Translations under genes and position numbers: made by a program | In this document: piece by piece, positions 1 through 8,686 of the stretch | Numbering within the stretch: the first letter of the stretch is position 1 | Layout: each line of letters begins with the position of its first letter | The notes under the pieces: generated by a model | Told to the model about the DNA's origin: nothing | Databases searched by the model: none | The model's input: only the letters and a program-made list of their open reading frames with translations | Assembly: GCF_002836735.1 (NCBI RefSeq) | Contig: NZ_PJAS01000060.1 | Coordinates: 1 to 64,000 of the forward strand | Direction: 5' to 3' | Source of the DNA: Psychrobacter sp. 4Bb | GTDB taxonomy: Bacteria; Pseudomonadota; Gammaproteobacteria; Pseudomonadales; Moraxellaceae | Length of the DNA stretch: 64,000 nucleotides

Positions 1-236
1 ATGTAGCATTATTTTTTAACCATTATTGAAATAATGTTTACTTTATATCTTTGAAGGTTATTTAAGCCGATAAATGGATAATTAAGGTCTAAAAACACTT
101 TAATTTTTTGTGTAAAATTGAATGCGCCTTAATCTACTAGAGCGGATAGCGTAGCGTATATTGATAATACAATGCATATATTGCGCTGTATTTTTGACGT
201 TCCAAACCATTATTATTCCAAATAAGAAGAGTACCA

Positions 237-1394
237 ATGCAATATAACTTTGATGAAATAATCGACAGACGCGATACCGGCTCACTCAAGTGGCACTATA
301 GCGATGACACAATTGCGCTATGGGTGGCGGACATGGATTTTAAGGCTGCCGCACCGATATTAAGCGCGGTTGAGCAAGTCGTGCAGCATAGCATCTTGGG
401 TTATACCAAGCCTACTGATGCCTTATACAACTCGATTATTAACTGGCATGGCAGTCGTTATGACTTGCAGTTAGAGAAGCAAAATATCTTGTTTTCCCCT
501 GGTGTCGTGCCAAGCCTAGCGCTGATGATGAATGTCTTTACCAAGGTAGGCGAGGCGGTAATGGTCAACGATCCTATCTACACGCCTTTTATGACTAAGG
601 TTGAGCAAAATGATCGCAAGCTTGTACTCTCTGCATTAAAGGAAGTCGAAGGTAAATATCATCTGGACTTGGCTGATATCGAAGCCAAGATAATCGAGCA
701 TGAGGTTAAGCTTTATCTACTGTGCAATCCGCACAATCCTGGCGGGCGTGTATGGACGAGGGACGAACTAAAAACGCTACTGGCCATTTGCAAAAAGCAC
801 AACGTGGCGATTGTTAGTGACGAGATTCATCAAGATTTGACCTTGACTGGTCATACGTTTACGCCATTTCTGACGCTAGCAAAAGGCTATGAGCACAATG
901 TAGTCAGCCTGACTTCGATGACCAAAACCTTCAACATCGCAGGTATCAAAGGCTCTATGATATTTGCAACAGATGAGGCATTGGTCAAAAAAATCAGCCA
1001 GCAGCAGCAGTTAAATGATGAGTATGAGCTGAATCTATTTGCGTATACAGCCATGCGTAGTGCTTACGAGCACGGCGGTGAGTGGCTAGAGCAGGCGCTT
1101 AATTATATAGATGCCAATATTGAATTGACGATGCAGTTTTTAAATGAGCATTTGCCTGATATTAAAATCATGCGCCCAGAAGCCTCGTATTTAATTTGGG
1201 TAGATTGCTCAGCGTATGCTGAAGACGATCAAGCACTGTATGACACCCTTCGCGCTGCAAAGGTTGAGTTGAGTGCGGGGTTCAAATATGGTGAGGAGGG
1301 GCATCTTAAAATGCGGATTAATGTTGCATGTCCTAGAGCATTGCTATTAGAAGGGTTGACTCGTATGCATGCAGCGTTGGGTGATGCTACGTAG
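237..1394 (+). CDS. PatB/MalY-family aminotransferase (cystathionine beta-lyase-like)
   Basis: A 385-residue fold-type I PLP enzyme, expected to cleave C-S bonds of cystathionine or cysteine conjugates (beta-lyase) in the cytoplasm. Visible motifs are the PLP-pocket CNPHNPGG at about 163-170, SDEIHQD at 194-200 (PLP-ring Asp), and SMTKTFNIAG with the probable Schiff-base lysine K230. The length is normal for MalY/PatB. The ATG follows an AAGAAGAG purine run at a plausible distance. It stands alone, with 241 bases to guaA and no convincing terminator between. The exact substrate cannot be told from sequence; a general class I/II aminotransferase is the alternative, but the TFNIAG context favours the PatB group. 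Confidence 0.88.
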   Translation: MQYNFDEIIDRRDTGSLKWHYSDDTIALWVADMDFKAAAPILSAVEQVVQHSILGYTKPTDALYNSIINWHGSRYDLQLEKQNILFSPGVVPSLALMMNVFTKVGEAVMVNDPIYTPFMTKVEQNDRKLVLSALKEVEGKYHLDLADIEAKIIEHEVKLYLLCNPHNPGGRVWTRDELKTLLAICKKHNVAIVSDEIHQDLTLTGHTFTPFLTLAKGYEHNVVSLTSMTKTFNIAGIKGSMIFATDEALVKKISQQQQLNDEYELNLFAYTAMRSAYEHGGEWLEQALNYIDANIELTMQFLNEHLPDIKIMRPEASYLIWVDCSAYAEDDQALYDTLRAAKVELSAGFKYGEEGHLKMRINVACPRALLLEGLTRMHAALGDAT

Positions 1395-1635
1395 TAAGTG
1401 CAGTAAGTAGTACGGGTCCTTGCTAAATGGAGAGGCAGATAGTCTGTTTGTCACTGGGCTTATGATTGGGCTTACTGTCTCTTCTGTTCTTATTTTTAGC
1501 CTATTTAGACGACTATCGAGTGAATTGAAGGTACGCCCTAATAATAATCGCGAATAATTCATCATCTAATAGCCAATAGAGTGCGTAAACTTGTTAAAAT
1601 AGGGCACCAATTTATCTATTGATGGATATCGATTT

Positions 1636-3246
1636 ATGACCACTGCTGCTGCCACTCCTGCAATCAAAGAAGATCGCATCTTAATCCTCGATTTTGGCTC
1701 GCAATATAGCCAGCTGATCGCCCGCCGTGTGCGCGATTCTGGGGTGTTTTGTGAGATGTTCCCTTATGATATCGACGCTCAGCGCATCATCGATTTTGGC
1801 GCAAAAGGTGTCATCCTATCGGGCGGCCCTGAGAGCGTCCACGCAGAAAACAGCCCACGTATCAACGATGCGGTGTTTGATCTAGGCGTGCCAGTACTAG
1901 GTATCTGCTACGGTATGCAAGCGATGGCAGATCGTTTCGGCGGGCAAGTTCATGCCAGTGATATTCATGAGTTTGGTGCGGCGACTATCGAAGTAAATGG
2001 TCACTCGCAGCTGACTGACGGTATCGAAGACAGCAAGACTGACGGCGAGGCTGCCAAGCTAAACGTTTGGATGAGTCATGGTGATAAGGTCATCGAAGTA
2101 CCTGAAGGCTTTGACATCATCGCTAGCACGCCAAGCTGTCCAATCGCGATTATGGCCAATGATGATAAGCAATACTACGGCCTACAGTTCCACCCAGAAG
2201 TGACGCATACGCTACAAGGTCAAGAGCTGCTTGGCCGTTTCGTTCATCAAATCTGTGAGTGTGCAGGTGAGTGGACGCCAGACAATATCGCTGATATGCG
2301 TATCGCACAGTTAAAAGAGCAAATCGGTGATAAGCAAGTATTGCTAGGTCTATCGGGCGGTGTTGATAGTTCAGTCGTTGCCGCGCTATTGCACAAAGCA
2401 ATCGGCGATCAGCTGACTTGTGTATTCGTTGATAACGGTCTATTGCGTTTGCATGAAGGTGACCAAGTGATGCAAATCTTTGCAGAAAACATGGGTGTAA
2501 AAGTCATCCGTGTCGATGCTGAAGATTTGTTCTTGGATGCGCTAGCAGGCGAGTCTGATCCAGAGAAAAAACGTAAAATCATCGGCAAGACGTTCATTGA
2601 CGTATTCGCTGATAGCGCGCGTCAAGTGAGCGAGCAAAGCGATGGTAAAGTCGTTGAGTTCTTGGCACAGGGTACGATTTACCCAGACGTTATCGAATCT
2701 GCCAAGTCACATCAAGGCAAAGCTCACGTGATTAAGAGCCATCATAACGTAGGCGGTTTGCCAGATGATTTGGCATTTAAACTGATTGAGCCGTTACGTG
2801 ATTTGTTCAAAGACGAAGTACGTAAGCTTGGTATTACGCTAGGGTTGCCAGCCAAAATGATCTATCGTCATCCGTTCCCAGGTCCAGGTTTGGGCGTGCG
2901 TATCCTTGGTGAAGTTAAAAAAGAATACGCTGATATCCTGCGTTTGGCAGATGCTATCTTTATGCAAGAGCTTGAGCGTTCAGGCTGGTATGACAAGACT
3001 GCACAAGCATTTGCGGTATTCCAACCAATCAAATCTGTCGGCGTGGTTGGTGATGGCCGCCGCTATGCGTGGGTAATCGCGCTACGTGCGGTTGAGACTG
3101 TTGATTTCATGACGGCTCGCTTTGCGCATCTGCCATATGATTTGATCGAGACGGTATCGAACCGCATTATGAATGAAATCGCGGAAGTATCACGCGTGAC
3201 TTATGATGTGTCGAGCAAACCGCCTGCAACGATTGAGTGGGAATAG
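1636..3246 (+). CDS. guaA: GMP synthase (glutamine-hydrolysing)
   Basis: Converts XMP, ATP and glutamine to GMP, the last step of guanine nucleotide synthesis. The 536 residues hold a class I glutamine amidotransferase domain (nucleophile C91 in GICYGMQ, catalytic H186 and E188 in QFHPEVT), then an ATP-pyrophosphatase domain with the PP-loop LSGGVDSS at 239-246, then a C-terminal dimerisation domain ending PPATIEWE, as is typical of GuaA. The length is slightly above the usual 525 because of a short N-terminal extension. guaB is not adjacent. A bidirectional hairpin lies about 130 bases downstream. The Shine-Dalgarno is weak, but no other start fits the conserved N-terminus. Confidence 0.98.
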   Translation: MTTAAATPAIKEDRILILDFGSQYSQLIARRVRDSGVFCEMFPYDIDAQRIIDFGAKGVILSGGPESVHAENSPRINDAVFDLGVPVLGICYGMQAMADRFGGQVHASDIHEFGAATIEVNGHSQLTDGIEDSKTDGEAAKLNVWMSHGDKVIEVPEGFDIIASTPSCPIAIMANDDKQYYGLQFHPEVTHTLQGQELLGRFVHQICECAGEWTPDNIADMRIAQLKEQIGDKQVLLGLSGGVDSSVVAALLHKAIGDQLTCVFVDNGLLRLHEGDQVMQIFAENMGVKVIRVDAEDLFLDALAGESDPEKKRKIIGKTFIDVFADSARQVSEQSDGKVVEFLAQGTIYPDVIESAKSHQGKAHVIKSHHNVGGLPDDLAFKLIEPLRDLFKDEVRKLGITLGLPAKMIYRHPFPGPGLGVRILGEVKKEYADILRLADAIFMQELERSGWYDKTAQAFAVFQPIKSVGVVGDGRRYAWVIALRAVETVDFMTARFAHLPYDLIETVSNRIMNEIAEVSRVTYDVSSKPPATIEWE

Positions 3247-3374
3247 TCTTTAGTCATATAAAACTAAAAATCTGATTAGCGTCATCAAACTCGTTCAGCC
3301 TACTCGATGTAGTGCTATCACTCGTTTTCCTCGCTACTCAAATTTTTTGAATTGATATACAGCTTGTCGTCAAT

Positions 3375-3404
3375 AAAAAAGCACTCAACTTGGTTGGGTG
3401 TTTT
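3375..3404 (+). terminator. Rho-independent terminator after guaA (both strands)
   Basis: The stem CACTCAAC (3382-3389) pairs with GTTGGGTG (3393-3400), allowing one G-T pair, around a TTG loop. It is followed by TTTT on the plus strand and preceded by AAAAAA, which would be the U-tract on the minus strand. It lies about 130 bases past the guaA stop. Confidence 0.75.
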
Positions 3405-3477
3405 CACTAAAATTTTGCTAAAACATTAATTTAGCTATGAATTTATATTAAATTGGAAGTTAGGTAAAATTAGTGTA

Positions 3478-3783
3478 TTGTGCATATGTAAGTGTTTTAG
3501 GCAACTTAAACACACCAAGTTGGGTAATGAAAAAGCATTGGTTGAAGGACTGAAGAGCGGTATCTTGTCTCTGAGTGTATACGCAGGCGCAATTTTAGGT
3601 TTGTTTTGTACAATTATGGGAGTGCCAGTAATGGACTTGAACACAATGATTGAATGGTGCGGAGGGGTACTGCGGGTGCCAAATGATTCAGTTATTGCTC
3701 AGATGTTACATGCCATGTTACCAATAGTCCCTGAGGGTTCGCTCCCTCTACCCGCACCATATATAGAAGAAGTCAGTAGATAA
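3478..3783 (+). CDS. doubtful 101-residue ORF, possible gene fragment
   Basis: A 101-codon frame that opens at TTG, with no good ribosome site and no family I recognise. Residues about 25-50 are hydrophobic and could form one membrane segment. The last third overlaps a stretch that looks like the 3' end of a tRNA (3733-3759), which argues that the frame is fortuitous or a decayed fragment rather than a working gene. A strong terminator begins inside its last codons. It occupies the 628-base interval between guaA and the nuclease gene. I list it only so the interval is described. Confidence 0.2.
   Translation: MCICKCFRQLKHTKLGNEKALVEGLKSGILSLSVYAGAILGLFCTIMGVPVMDLNTMIEWCGGVLRVPNDSVIAQMLHAMLPIVPEGSLPLPAPYIEEVSR
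3672..3759 (+). other. tRNA-3'-end-like sequence (possible tRNA-Leu remnant or attachment-site relic)
   Basis: GCGGGTG (3672-3678) can pair with TACCCGC (3749-3755), followed by discriminator A and encoded CCA. Just before it, GAGGG and CCCTC flank TTCGCT, resembling a T-arm with a six-base loop. The span of 88 bases matches a long-variable-arm tRNA, and GCGGGT...ACCCGCACCA resembles a leucine tRNA acceptor. The D-arm and anticodon arm are not recognisable, so this is not a functional canonical tRNA. TGGTGCGG at 3654-3661 is an inverted copy of the CCGCACCA end. Confidence 0.3.
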
Positions 3784-3812
3784 TAAACTCTACTGGCTTT
3801 TTTCTTTTTTTA
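3771..3812 (+). terminator. Rho-independent terminator
   Basis: AGTCAGTAGA (3771-3780) pairs with TCTACTGGCT (3789-3798, one G-T pair) around an AT-rich loop and is followed by TTTTTCTTTTTT. It implies a plus-strand transcript across 3.4-3.8 kb even though no convincing gene is seen there, and it insulates the nuclease gene that starts at 3875. Confidence 0.75.
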
Positions 3813-3874
3813 TATGCAAAACTAATATTGTATAGTATGTGAGTTTTTAATTTTAAGTATGTAAGGTTATAAAA

Positions 3875-4828
3875 ATGCCGACAATTGCCAGTAGTAATTT
3901 CCCTACACCTAAAAGTTGGGATGAGTTTGAGGATATATGCTTATCAGTAGCGAAGCTAAAATTTAAAAATACAAACTTTAATAGATATGGAAGAACTGGT
4001 CAGAAACAGCATGGCGTGGATATTACTGGAAAAGATAGTCTTGGATCCTCGATTGGAGTGCAGTGTAAAAACACTTTGAATTTTTTAACCGAAAAAATAA
4101 TAGAGGAAGAGGTCGCTAAGGCTGAATCATTTACTCCTTGCTTGTCTATTCTGTATATTGCTACAAGTAGCCCACCTGATGCTCCCATTCAAAGTTTTAT
4201 TCAGAAAATATCGAATCAAAGGGTAGCAACAGGAAGCTTTGCAGTAGGCGTTCTATTCTGGACAGACATTGAGCAAGAGTTATCCAAAGATGTTAACGAA
4301 CTTAAAAGGTTTTACCCACAGTTCTCTTTTACTACAAGTACTTCAATATCTAGTTACCCTAGTAAAAAGGATAAGGATATATCTGTTCTTAATCAACTAT
4401 TTAGTTGTATAAATATTGATGCTATACCTTATTACCTAAGGGATGCACCGCAGAGAATTCACATAAGCTTTTTAGATCATGTCAAAAATATTGAAATTGC
4501 AATTAATAACCCACTTTTCCAGTTATATGATAAAAATATTGAAGAAAAGATACTTCATTGGATTCAGAAGTGGTTTGACACTTATAGTTTAGTTTCTAAA
4601 GATTGGTACAGTTTCTATATAAGTATCCCTAATACTAATGAAGTATCATTTGTAAAAGCGGATAATCTCAATAGTAATTCGGAAGAGAACAAATTATATG
4701 CTAGTATACAGCAGAATGTGAATGAGTTTCTAGAGCTGCATTATGAGCTGTGTCAGGTGGTTCACATCAACTATCCTGAGATTGATTTGAACATAACATC
4801 TTCATCTGCTAGTCAATTTTATATTTGA
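3875..4828 (+). CDS. Orphan restriction-endonuclease-like (PD-(D/E)xK, Mrr-type) protein
   Basis: A 317-residue protein whose first 120 residues look like an Mrr-like nuclease domain: SWDEFEDI near 14-21 (candidate E19), RYGRTGQKQHGVD ending at D49, then IGVQCK with Q63 and K65, giving an E-D-QxK catalytic pattern. This N-terminal block is familiar from nuclease modules of anti-phage NTPase proteins, but no ATPase, methylase or specificity subunit follows. Residues 160-317 match nothing I know. The ATG has AAGGTTAT upstream. The gene is visibly AT-rich compared with guaA, is flanked by terminators on both sides, and lies between housekeeping genes, so acquisition by transfer is likely. A defence role is inferred. 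Confidence 0.65.
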   Translation: MPTIASSNFPTPKSWDEFEDICLSVAKLKFKNTNFNRYGRTGQKQHGVDITGKDSLGSSIGVQCKNTLNFLTEKIIEEEVAKAESFTPCLSILYIATSSPPDAPIQSFIQKISNQRVATGSFAVGVLFWTDIEQELSKDVNELKRFYPQFSFTTSTSISSYPSKKDKDISVLNQLFSCINIDAIPYYLRDAPQRIHISFLDHVKNIEIAINNPLFQLYDKNIEEKILHWIQKWFDTYSLVSKDWYSFYISIPNTNEVSFVKADNLNSNSEENKLYASIQQNVNEFLELHYELCQVVHINYPEIDLNITSSSASQFYI

Positions 4829-4869
4829 AGCGCTAAATAGATATAAAACTAAATGTTAAAAAATATATG

Positions 4870-4904
4870 CAAGGCAGCACCTCAAAAGAGATGCTGCCTT
4901 TTTT
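4870..4904 (+). terminator. Rho-independent terminator of the nuclease gene
   Basis: AGGCAGCA pairs with TGCTGCCT around CCTCAAAAGAGA-type loop bases, followed by TTTTTT on the plus strand. It sits between the convergent nuclease and acrylyl-CoA reductase genes. Confidence 0.85.
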
Positions 4905-4931
4905 ATAATGTTCAACTTCTAAGCTAAAAAA

Positions 4932-5936
4932 CTAACCTTTCACATTCACCACATAACGCCCAACTACTTTGCTAGACATAAAGCGATCTAAGTATTCTGG
5001 CGTTTGCTCTAGCGTAATCTCTTCACCATAGCTTTCAAGATTAGGCAGTTTCATATCGGTGGCGACACGTTTCCAAATGGCTTCTTTGTCAGCCAGTGGA
5101 ATATAGACCGAGTCGATACCCAATAGCGACACAGCGCGGGTGATAAAAGGTATTACTGACATCGAAAAATCAGCGCCACTAGCTAGGCCGCAACTGGTCA
5201 CTGCACCGCCAGATTTGGTTTGCTTGAGCAGGTTAGGTAAGTAATCGCCACCGATGGTATCAATGGCATTTGCCCATAGCTCACGGCCGACAGGCTTGTT
5301 ACCGATTTCATTGATGGTATCGCGATGTCGTACTTCGCTCGCGCCCAATGCTTTTAGATGCTCGCTTTGCTCAGGCTTACCTGAGAACGCAATTACGTCA
5401 TAGCCGAGCTGCTTTAAGATAGCGATACTGATCGTACCGACGCCACCTGTTGCACCAGTCACAGCAACTGGGCCATCACTTGGTTTTGCACCCATTTTTT
5501 CTAATTTTTGGACACTTAGCGCTGCGGTTAAGCCGCCAGTACCATAGGTCATCGCTTCTTTTAGCGTCAGCGTTTTTGGACAAGCCAGCGCCCAGTCTGC
5601 AGGGATTGAGATCATCTGACCGAGACCACCATCGGTATCCATACCGAGATCATAGCCGAATACCAATACTTCTTGCCCTGCACTAAACGTGCCTGACTTG
5701 TCACTAATCACCACGCCTGCTGCATCGATACCAGGAGTATGTGGGTACTGTTTGGTGATTCGTTTATTACCCGATGCTGACATCGCGTCTTTAAAGTTTA
5801 ACGATGAATAATGCACTTCGATGAGCAAGTCGTTTTCTGGCAAGTCACTGACTTTACGTTCTTGAATGCTTTTTTTAAATTCGCCATCGCTGGTTTCTTC
5901 GACGACTAAGGCTTTGAAGGTTGTATCGTTTGACAT
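4932..5936 (-). CDS. acuI: AcuI/YhdH-family acrylyl-CoA reductase (NADPH)
   Basis: A 334-residue zinc-free medium-chain dehydrogenase/reductase of the YhdH/AcuI group, which reduces acryloyl-CoA to propionyl-CoA and so detoxifies acrylate. Hallmarks are YSSLNFKDAMSASG near 46-59, HTPGIDAAG near 66-74, a Rossmann loop VTGATGGVGT near 159-168, and the C-terminal VVGRYVVNV ending. The length matches the family. The next gene leftward on the plus strand converges on it. Upstream lies a second, distant MDR gene in the same direction, separated by a terminator, so the two are probably not one operon. Generic quinone oxidoreductase annotations of this family are common but less specific. Confidence 0.85.
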   Translation of the reverse strand: MSNDTTFKALVVEETSDGEFKKSIQERKVSDLPENDLLIEVHYSSLNFKDAMSASGNKRITKQYPHTPGIDAAGVVISDKSGTFSAGQEVLVFGYDLGMDTDGGLGQMISIPADWALACPKTLTLKEAMTYGTGGLTAALSVQKLEKMGAKPSDGPVAVTGATGGVGTISIAILKQLGYDVIAFSGKPEQSEHLKALGASEVRHRDTINEIGNKPVGRELWANAIDTIGGDYLPNLLKQTKSGGAVTSCGLASGADFSMSVIPFITRAVSLLGIDSVYIPLADKEAIWKRVATDMKLPNLESYGEEITLEQTPEYLDRFMSSKVVGRYVVNVKG

Positions 5937-6033
5937 GGTTATATCCTTATTAAGTTCTATTGTTTGTATTTATTAATAACGGTGTAGCGCTACTATTAGA
6001 GCATCGCTATGGTTAAAACAGTATGACTAAAGC

Positions 6034-6080
6034 AAAAAAGCCCACGGTATTATCTGACGAGTAATACAAATGGGCTTTTT
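6034..6080 (-). terminator. Terminator of the 6130-7107 gene
   Basis: GCCCA (6040-6044) pairs with TGGGC (6071-6075), with an inner GTATTA/TAATAC stem. On the minus strand it is followed by a run of six T residues. It separates the two medium-chain reductase genes. Confidence 0.75.
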
Positions 6081-6129
6081 CATATTTATAATGTCTTTAA
6101 TGACAATCATTGAAAGGTTAGAGTGTCGA

Positions 6130-7107
6130 CTAAGGCTTTAGGATGACCTTGCCTTTTTTGTTTGATTGTACTTTTCCAGAGACGGCAGTTGTGATGTCAT
6201 CTAGACTATAGATGGCTTCGATAGGGAGTTTTAGATCGCCATTCGAAGCGCGCTCTAGTAACTCATCGATTAGACGTTGCTTATTTTCTAGATCCATTTC
6301 TTGGCTGGTTTTGCTGCCCCAGAACCCTTTTACAACGGCTTGCTTAAAGATTAAGCTGCCAGCGTCTAGTGCCATTGGCTTGCCTGACATGATACCAAAT
6401 GAGACCAGCGTGCCTTTGCTACCAAGTAATGATAGTAGCTCGTTGCTCGACTCACCACCGACTGAATCGACGGCTGCTGTGATCTTATCATCACCAATGA
6501 TAGCGCGAACTTGGTCTTTCCAGTCATCGTCAGCGGTGACGACATTGTTTTTGATACCGAGCGAGGTCAACTCTTCTATCGCGTCTTTACTACGTACGAG
6601 GTTGATCGTATTTACACCGCGTGCTGCTGCTAGCATCGCAAGCGTTTTACCGACAGCGCCGTTTGCCGCGTTATGAATAATCCATTGACCTTTATCTACT
6701 TCTAAGAATTCTAATAGCATTAGGGCAGACAGCGGCATAGCGATCAGCTGGGCAGCCAACTCGTCTTCGATGCTATCAGGCATGTTAAATACCATGCTAG
6801 CAGGTGCAACAAAATACTCTGCCCACGTCTCGTGCACACTGGCGCACGCAACACGCTGGCCGACGCTTAGATCTGTGACGTCATCACCCACAGCATCGAT
6901 AATACCTAGCGCTTCACTACCACCGATGGCTGGCATTTCAGGCTTATAGCCGTATTGACCACTTACGGTTAGCAAGTCATGGTTATGAATAGGGGAGAGG
7001 GTGGTTTTGATACGGACTTCGTTGGCAGCTGGCTGTGGCATGGGGCTGTCGCCAACGCTCAATACGTTGGAGGGTTTGCCAAAGCTGTTATGAATAGCAC
7101 TACGCAT
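6130..7107 (-). CDS. Medium-chain dehydrogenase/reductase, enoyl-thioester reductase-like
   Basis: A 325-residue MDR protein. N-terminal TTLSPIHNHDLLTVSGQYG and GGSEALGIIDAVG are the GroES-like catalytic domain; the cofactor-binding loop HNAANGAVGKTLAMLAAARG resembles the NAxNSxVG motif of mitochondrial-type 2-enoyl thioester reductases (MECR/ETR) more than that of alcohol dehydrogenases. No structural zinc cysteine cluster is seen. It probably reduces an enoyl or quinone-like substrate with NADPH. The start is the ATG preceded by AAGGAAATCATC. The 235-base region upstream (7108-7342) shows nothing I can name. The substrate is uncertain. Confidence 0.7.
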   Translation of the reverse strand: MRSAIHNSFGKPSNVLSVGDSPMPQPAANEVRIKTTLSPIHNHDLLTVSGQYGYKPEMPAIGGSEALGIIDAVGDDVTDLSVGQRVACASVHETWAEYFVAPASMVFNMPDSIEDELAAQLIAMPLSALMLLEFLEVDKGQWIIHNAANGAVGKTLAMLAAARGVNTINLVRSKDAIEELTSLGIKNNVVTADDDWKDQVRAIIGDDKITAAVDSVGGESSNELLSLLGSKGTLVSFGIMSGKPMALDAGSLIFKQAVVKGFWGSKTSQEMDLENKQRLIDELLERASNGDLKLPIEAIYSLDDITTAVSGKVQSNKKGKVILKP

Positions 7108-7342
7108 GATGATTTCCTTTGTTTATTTTTAATAATCGTATTCTAGTTATTTGATTGTCTATCAGTGATGGACACTCGAAGAAAGCGTGCGATCAGCTAA
7201 CAACAGTAGCAACTTTGATGGATTGTTATCAGTACTTTTTTGGTTAAGTAACGTTGTTGCTTACTGATGAGGACATTGCACAATCATGGCAAATTCAAGA
7301 CAACGATATTATTGGGAATCATGCTGTAGTGCGCAGGAATAT

Positions 7343-7597
7343 TTAATAAAACTCTATCCTGCTCAGTACATGCTCTTGTATTAGATAGGCGCAGATGTAT
7401 GCACTTGGCCACGCAAAAACAAAGGCCAGTCCCCAAGAGTGCATCAATTCTGTAAAAAAGCCATCAACGTAGCCTACTTTTACCAATAATAGCGCTGACG
7501 AGATAATAAGCGACATCATCATCGCCATCAGACCTGTAAAGATAAGGCGATAGAGCTTGCGACGAATGCGTATTCTGATAGTGAGGAAGTTGGTCAT
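7343..7597 (-). CDS. DUF2798 small membrane protein
   Basis: About 84 residues from the ATG at 7597, which has AGGA upstream; a TTG ten codons further upstream is the only longer start and is less likely. Two hydrophobic segments (residues about 18-38 and 52-73) with the intervening GFFTELMHSWGLAFVFAWPSAY are typical of the DUF2798 family, proteins of unknown function in the inner membrane. It stands alone between an MDR gene and the racemase. The 344 bases from here to the racemase (7598-7941) hold no other gene or clear hairpin; the final 30 bases carry the racemase ribosome site. Confidence 0.75.
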   Translation of the reverse strand: MTNFLTIRIRIRRKLYRLIFTGLMAMMMSLIISSALLLVKVGYVDGFFTELMHSWGLAFVFAWPSAYICAYLIQEHVLSRIEFY

Positions 7598-7941
7598 AGT
7601 ATTTGGTGTCCTACAGGATGATAGCAATTAATGACGCTCAGCCTATGATGCTGGCGTATGGCACAAATATAATTATGCGGTAATAAATAAGCGTAACTGA
7701 CAAGATAGTTGGCTACGAGGGCACATGATACGCTTCGAAAATGAGTAGGTAAAATCGTTATTATTAATGGTAGGGTTTGCGATATGTTATTAATATGATT
7801 ATTGTCTTTAAGGCAGCATTTTAAAGCTTTTTGAAGAAATTATTTCTAAAAGAAATATCTCTAAAAATAGCGCGTTCTCAACAGTCGGTTTTGCTACGAT
7901 AACTTACTATAACTAAGACCAAAAACAAATAGGAGTATAGT

Positions 7942-8661
7942 ATGGCAGCTCAAGAACAACGAGGGTCTCAACAAAAAACATTAGGAATCATCGGTGGTAT
8001 GAGCTGGGAGAGTACCGAGAGCTATTATCGTCTGATTAACGAAGGTGTCAAGCATCAGCTTGGCGGTCTACATTCAGCAGATTTGTTGATTCATAGTGTG
8101 GATTTTGCATTGATCAATACGTTACAGGAGCAAGGCAGATGGGACGAGCTAGGTGTGATAATGGCTAACAGTGCTCAACGTCTACAAGCAGCTGGCGTAC
8201 AAGGAATCATGATTGCCTCTAACACGATGCACAAACTGGTTGATGACGTGCGCTCCGCCACAGACTTGCCATTGACTCATATCGCTGATGCGACTACTGA
8301 TGCTATCAAAAAACAAAATCTTACCAAAATAGCCCTGCTTGGTACTCAGTTTACGATGACTCAAGATTTCTATAAGCAGCGTCTGATTGATGCGGGTTTA
8401 CAAGTATTGATACCAGAAGATGAGGCAAGAGCAGAAGTACATCGCATTATCAAAAAAGAGCTGTGTGTCGGTGAGTTTAAAGACAGCTCACGAGAGTATT
8501 ATCGTCAAGTGATTAAAGATTTGGCAGCGAAAGGGGCAGAGGGTGTGATCTTGGGCTGCACAGAGATTGGTTTACTTATCAAACAAGCCGATAGCCCTAT
8601 ACCTGTATTTGATACCACAGCTATTCATGCAGCTGCGGCGGTAGATTTTTTATTAGAGTAG
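7942..8661 (+). CDS. Aspartate/glutamate racemase-family protein, YgeA-like
   Basis: A 239-residue cofactor-independent amino-acid racemase. GIIGGMSWESTESYYRLINEGV at the N-terminus, SNTMHK with the catalytic Thr, and GCTEIGLL with the catalytic Cys near 212 correspond closely to E. coli YgeA (broad-specificity L/D-amino-acid racemase), where a Thr/Cys pair replaces the usual Cys/Cys. That points to a racemase with preference for residues such as homoserine rather than a MurI glutamate racemase. AGGAGT precedes the ATG. It converges with the nitronate monooxygenase gene 25 bases downstream; no terminator is visible in that gap. Confidence 0.85.
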   Translation: MAAQEQRGSQQKTLGIIGGMSWESTESYYRLINEGVKHQLGGLHSADLLIHSVDFALINTLQEQGRWDELGVIMANSAQRLQAAGVQGIMIASNTMHKLVDDVRSATDLPLTHIADATTDAIKKQNLTKIALLGTQFTMTQDFYKQRLIDAGLQVLIPEDEARAEVHRIIKKELCVGEFKDSSREYYRQVIKDLAAKGAEGVILGCTEIGLLIKQADSPIPVFDTTAIHAAAAVDFLLE

Positions 8662-8686
8662 TGCGGACTGACAAAAATATTTAAGC

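Noticed and set aside
1..236. Left-edge region as a possible gene on the minus strand
   Set aside because: The 61-codon frame at 100-285 overlaps the aminotransferase start and has no family match or ribosome site.
1457..1480. Direct repeat GGGCTTATGATT/GGGCTTACTG after the first gene
   Set aside because: Too short and imperfect to mean anything, and it forms no hairpin.
1347..1565. 72-codon minus-strand frame after the first gene
   Set aside because: Overlaps the end of the aminotransferase gene, has no ribosome site and no family resemblance.
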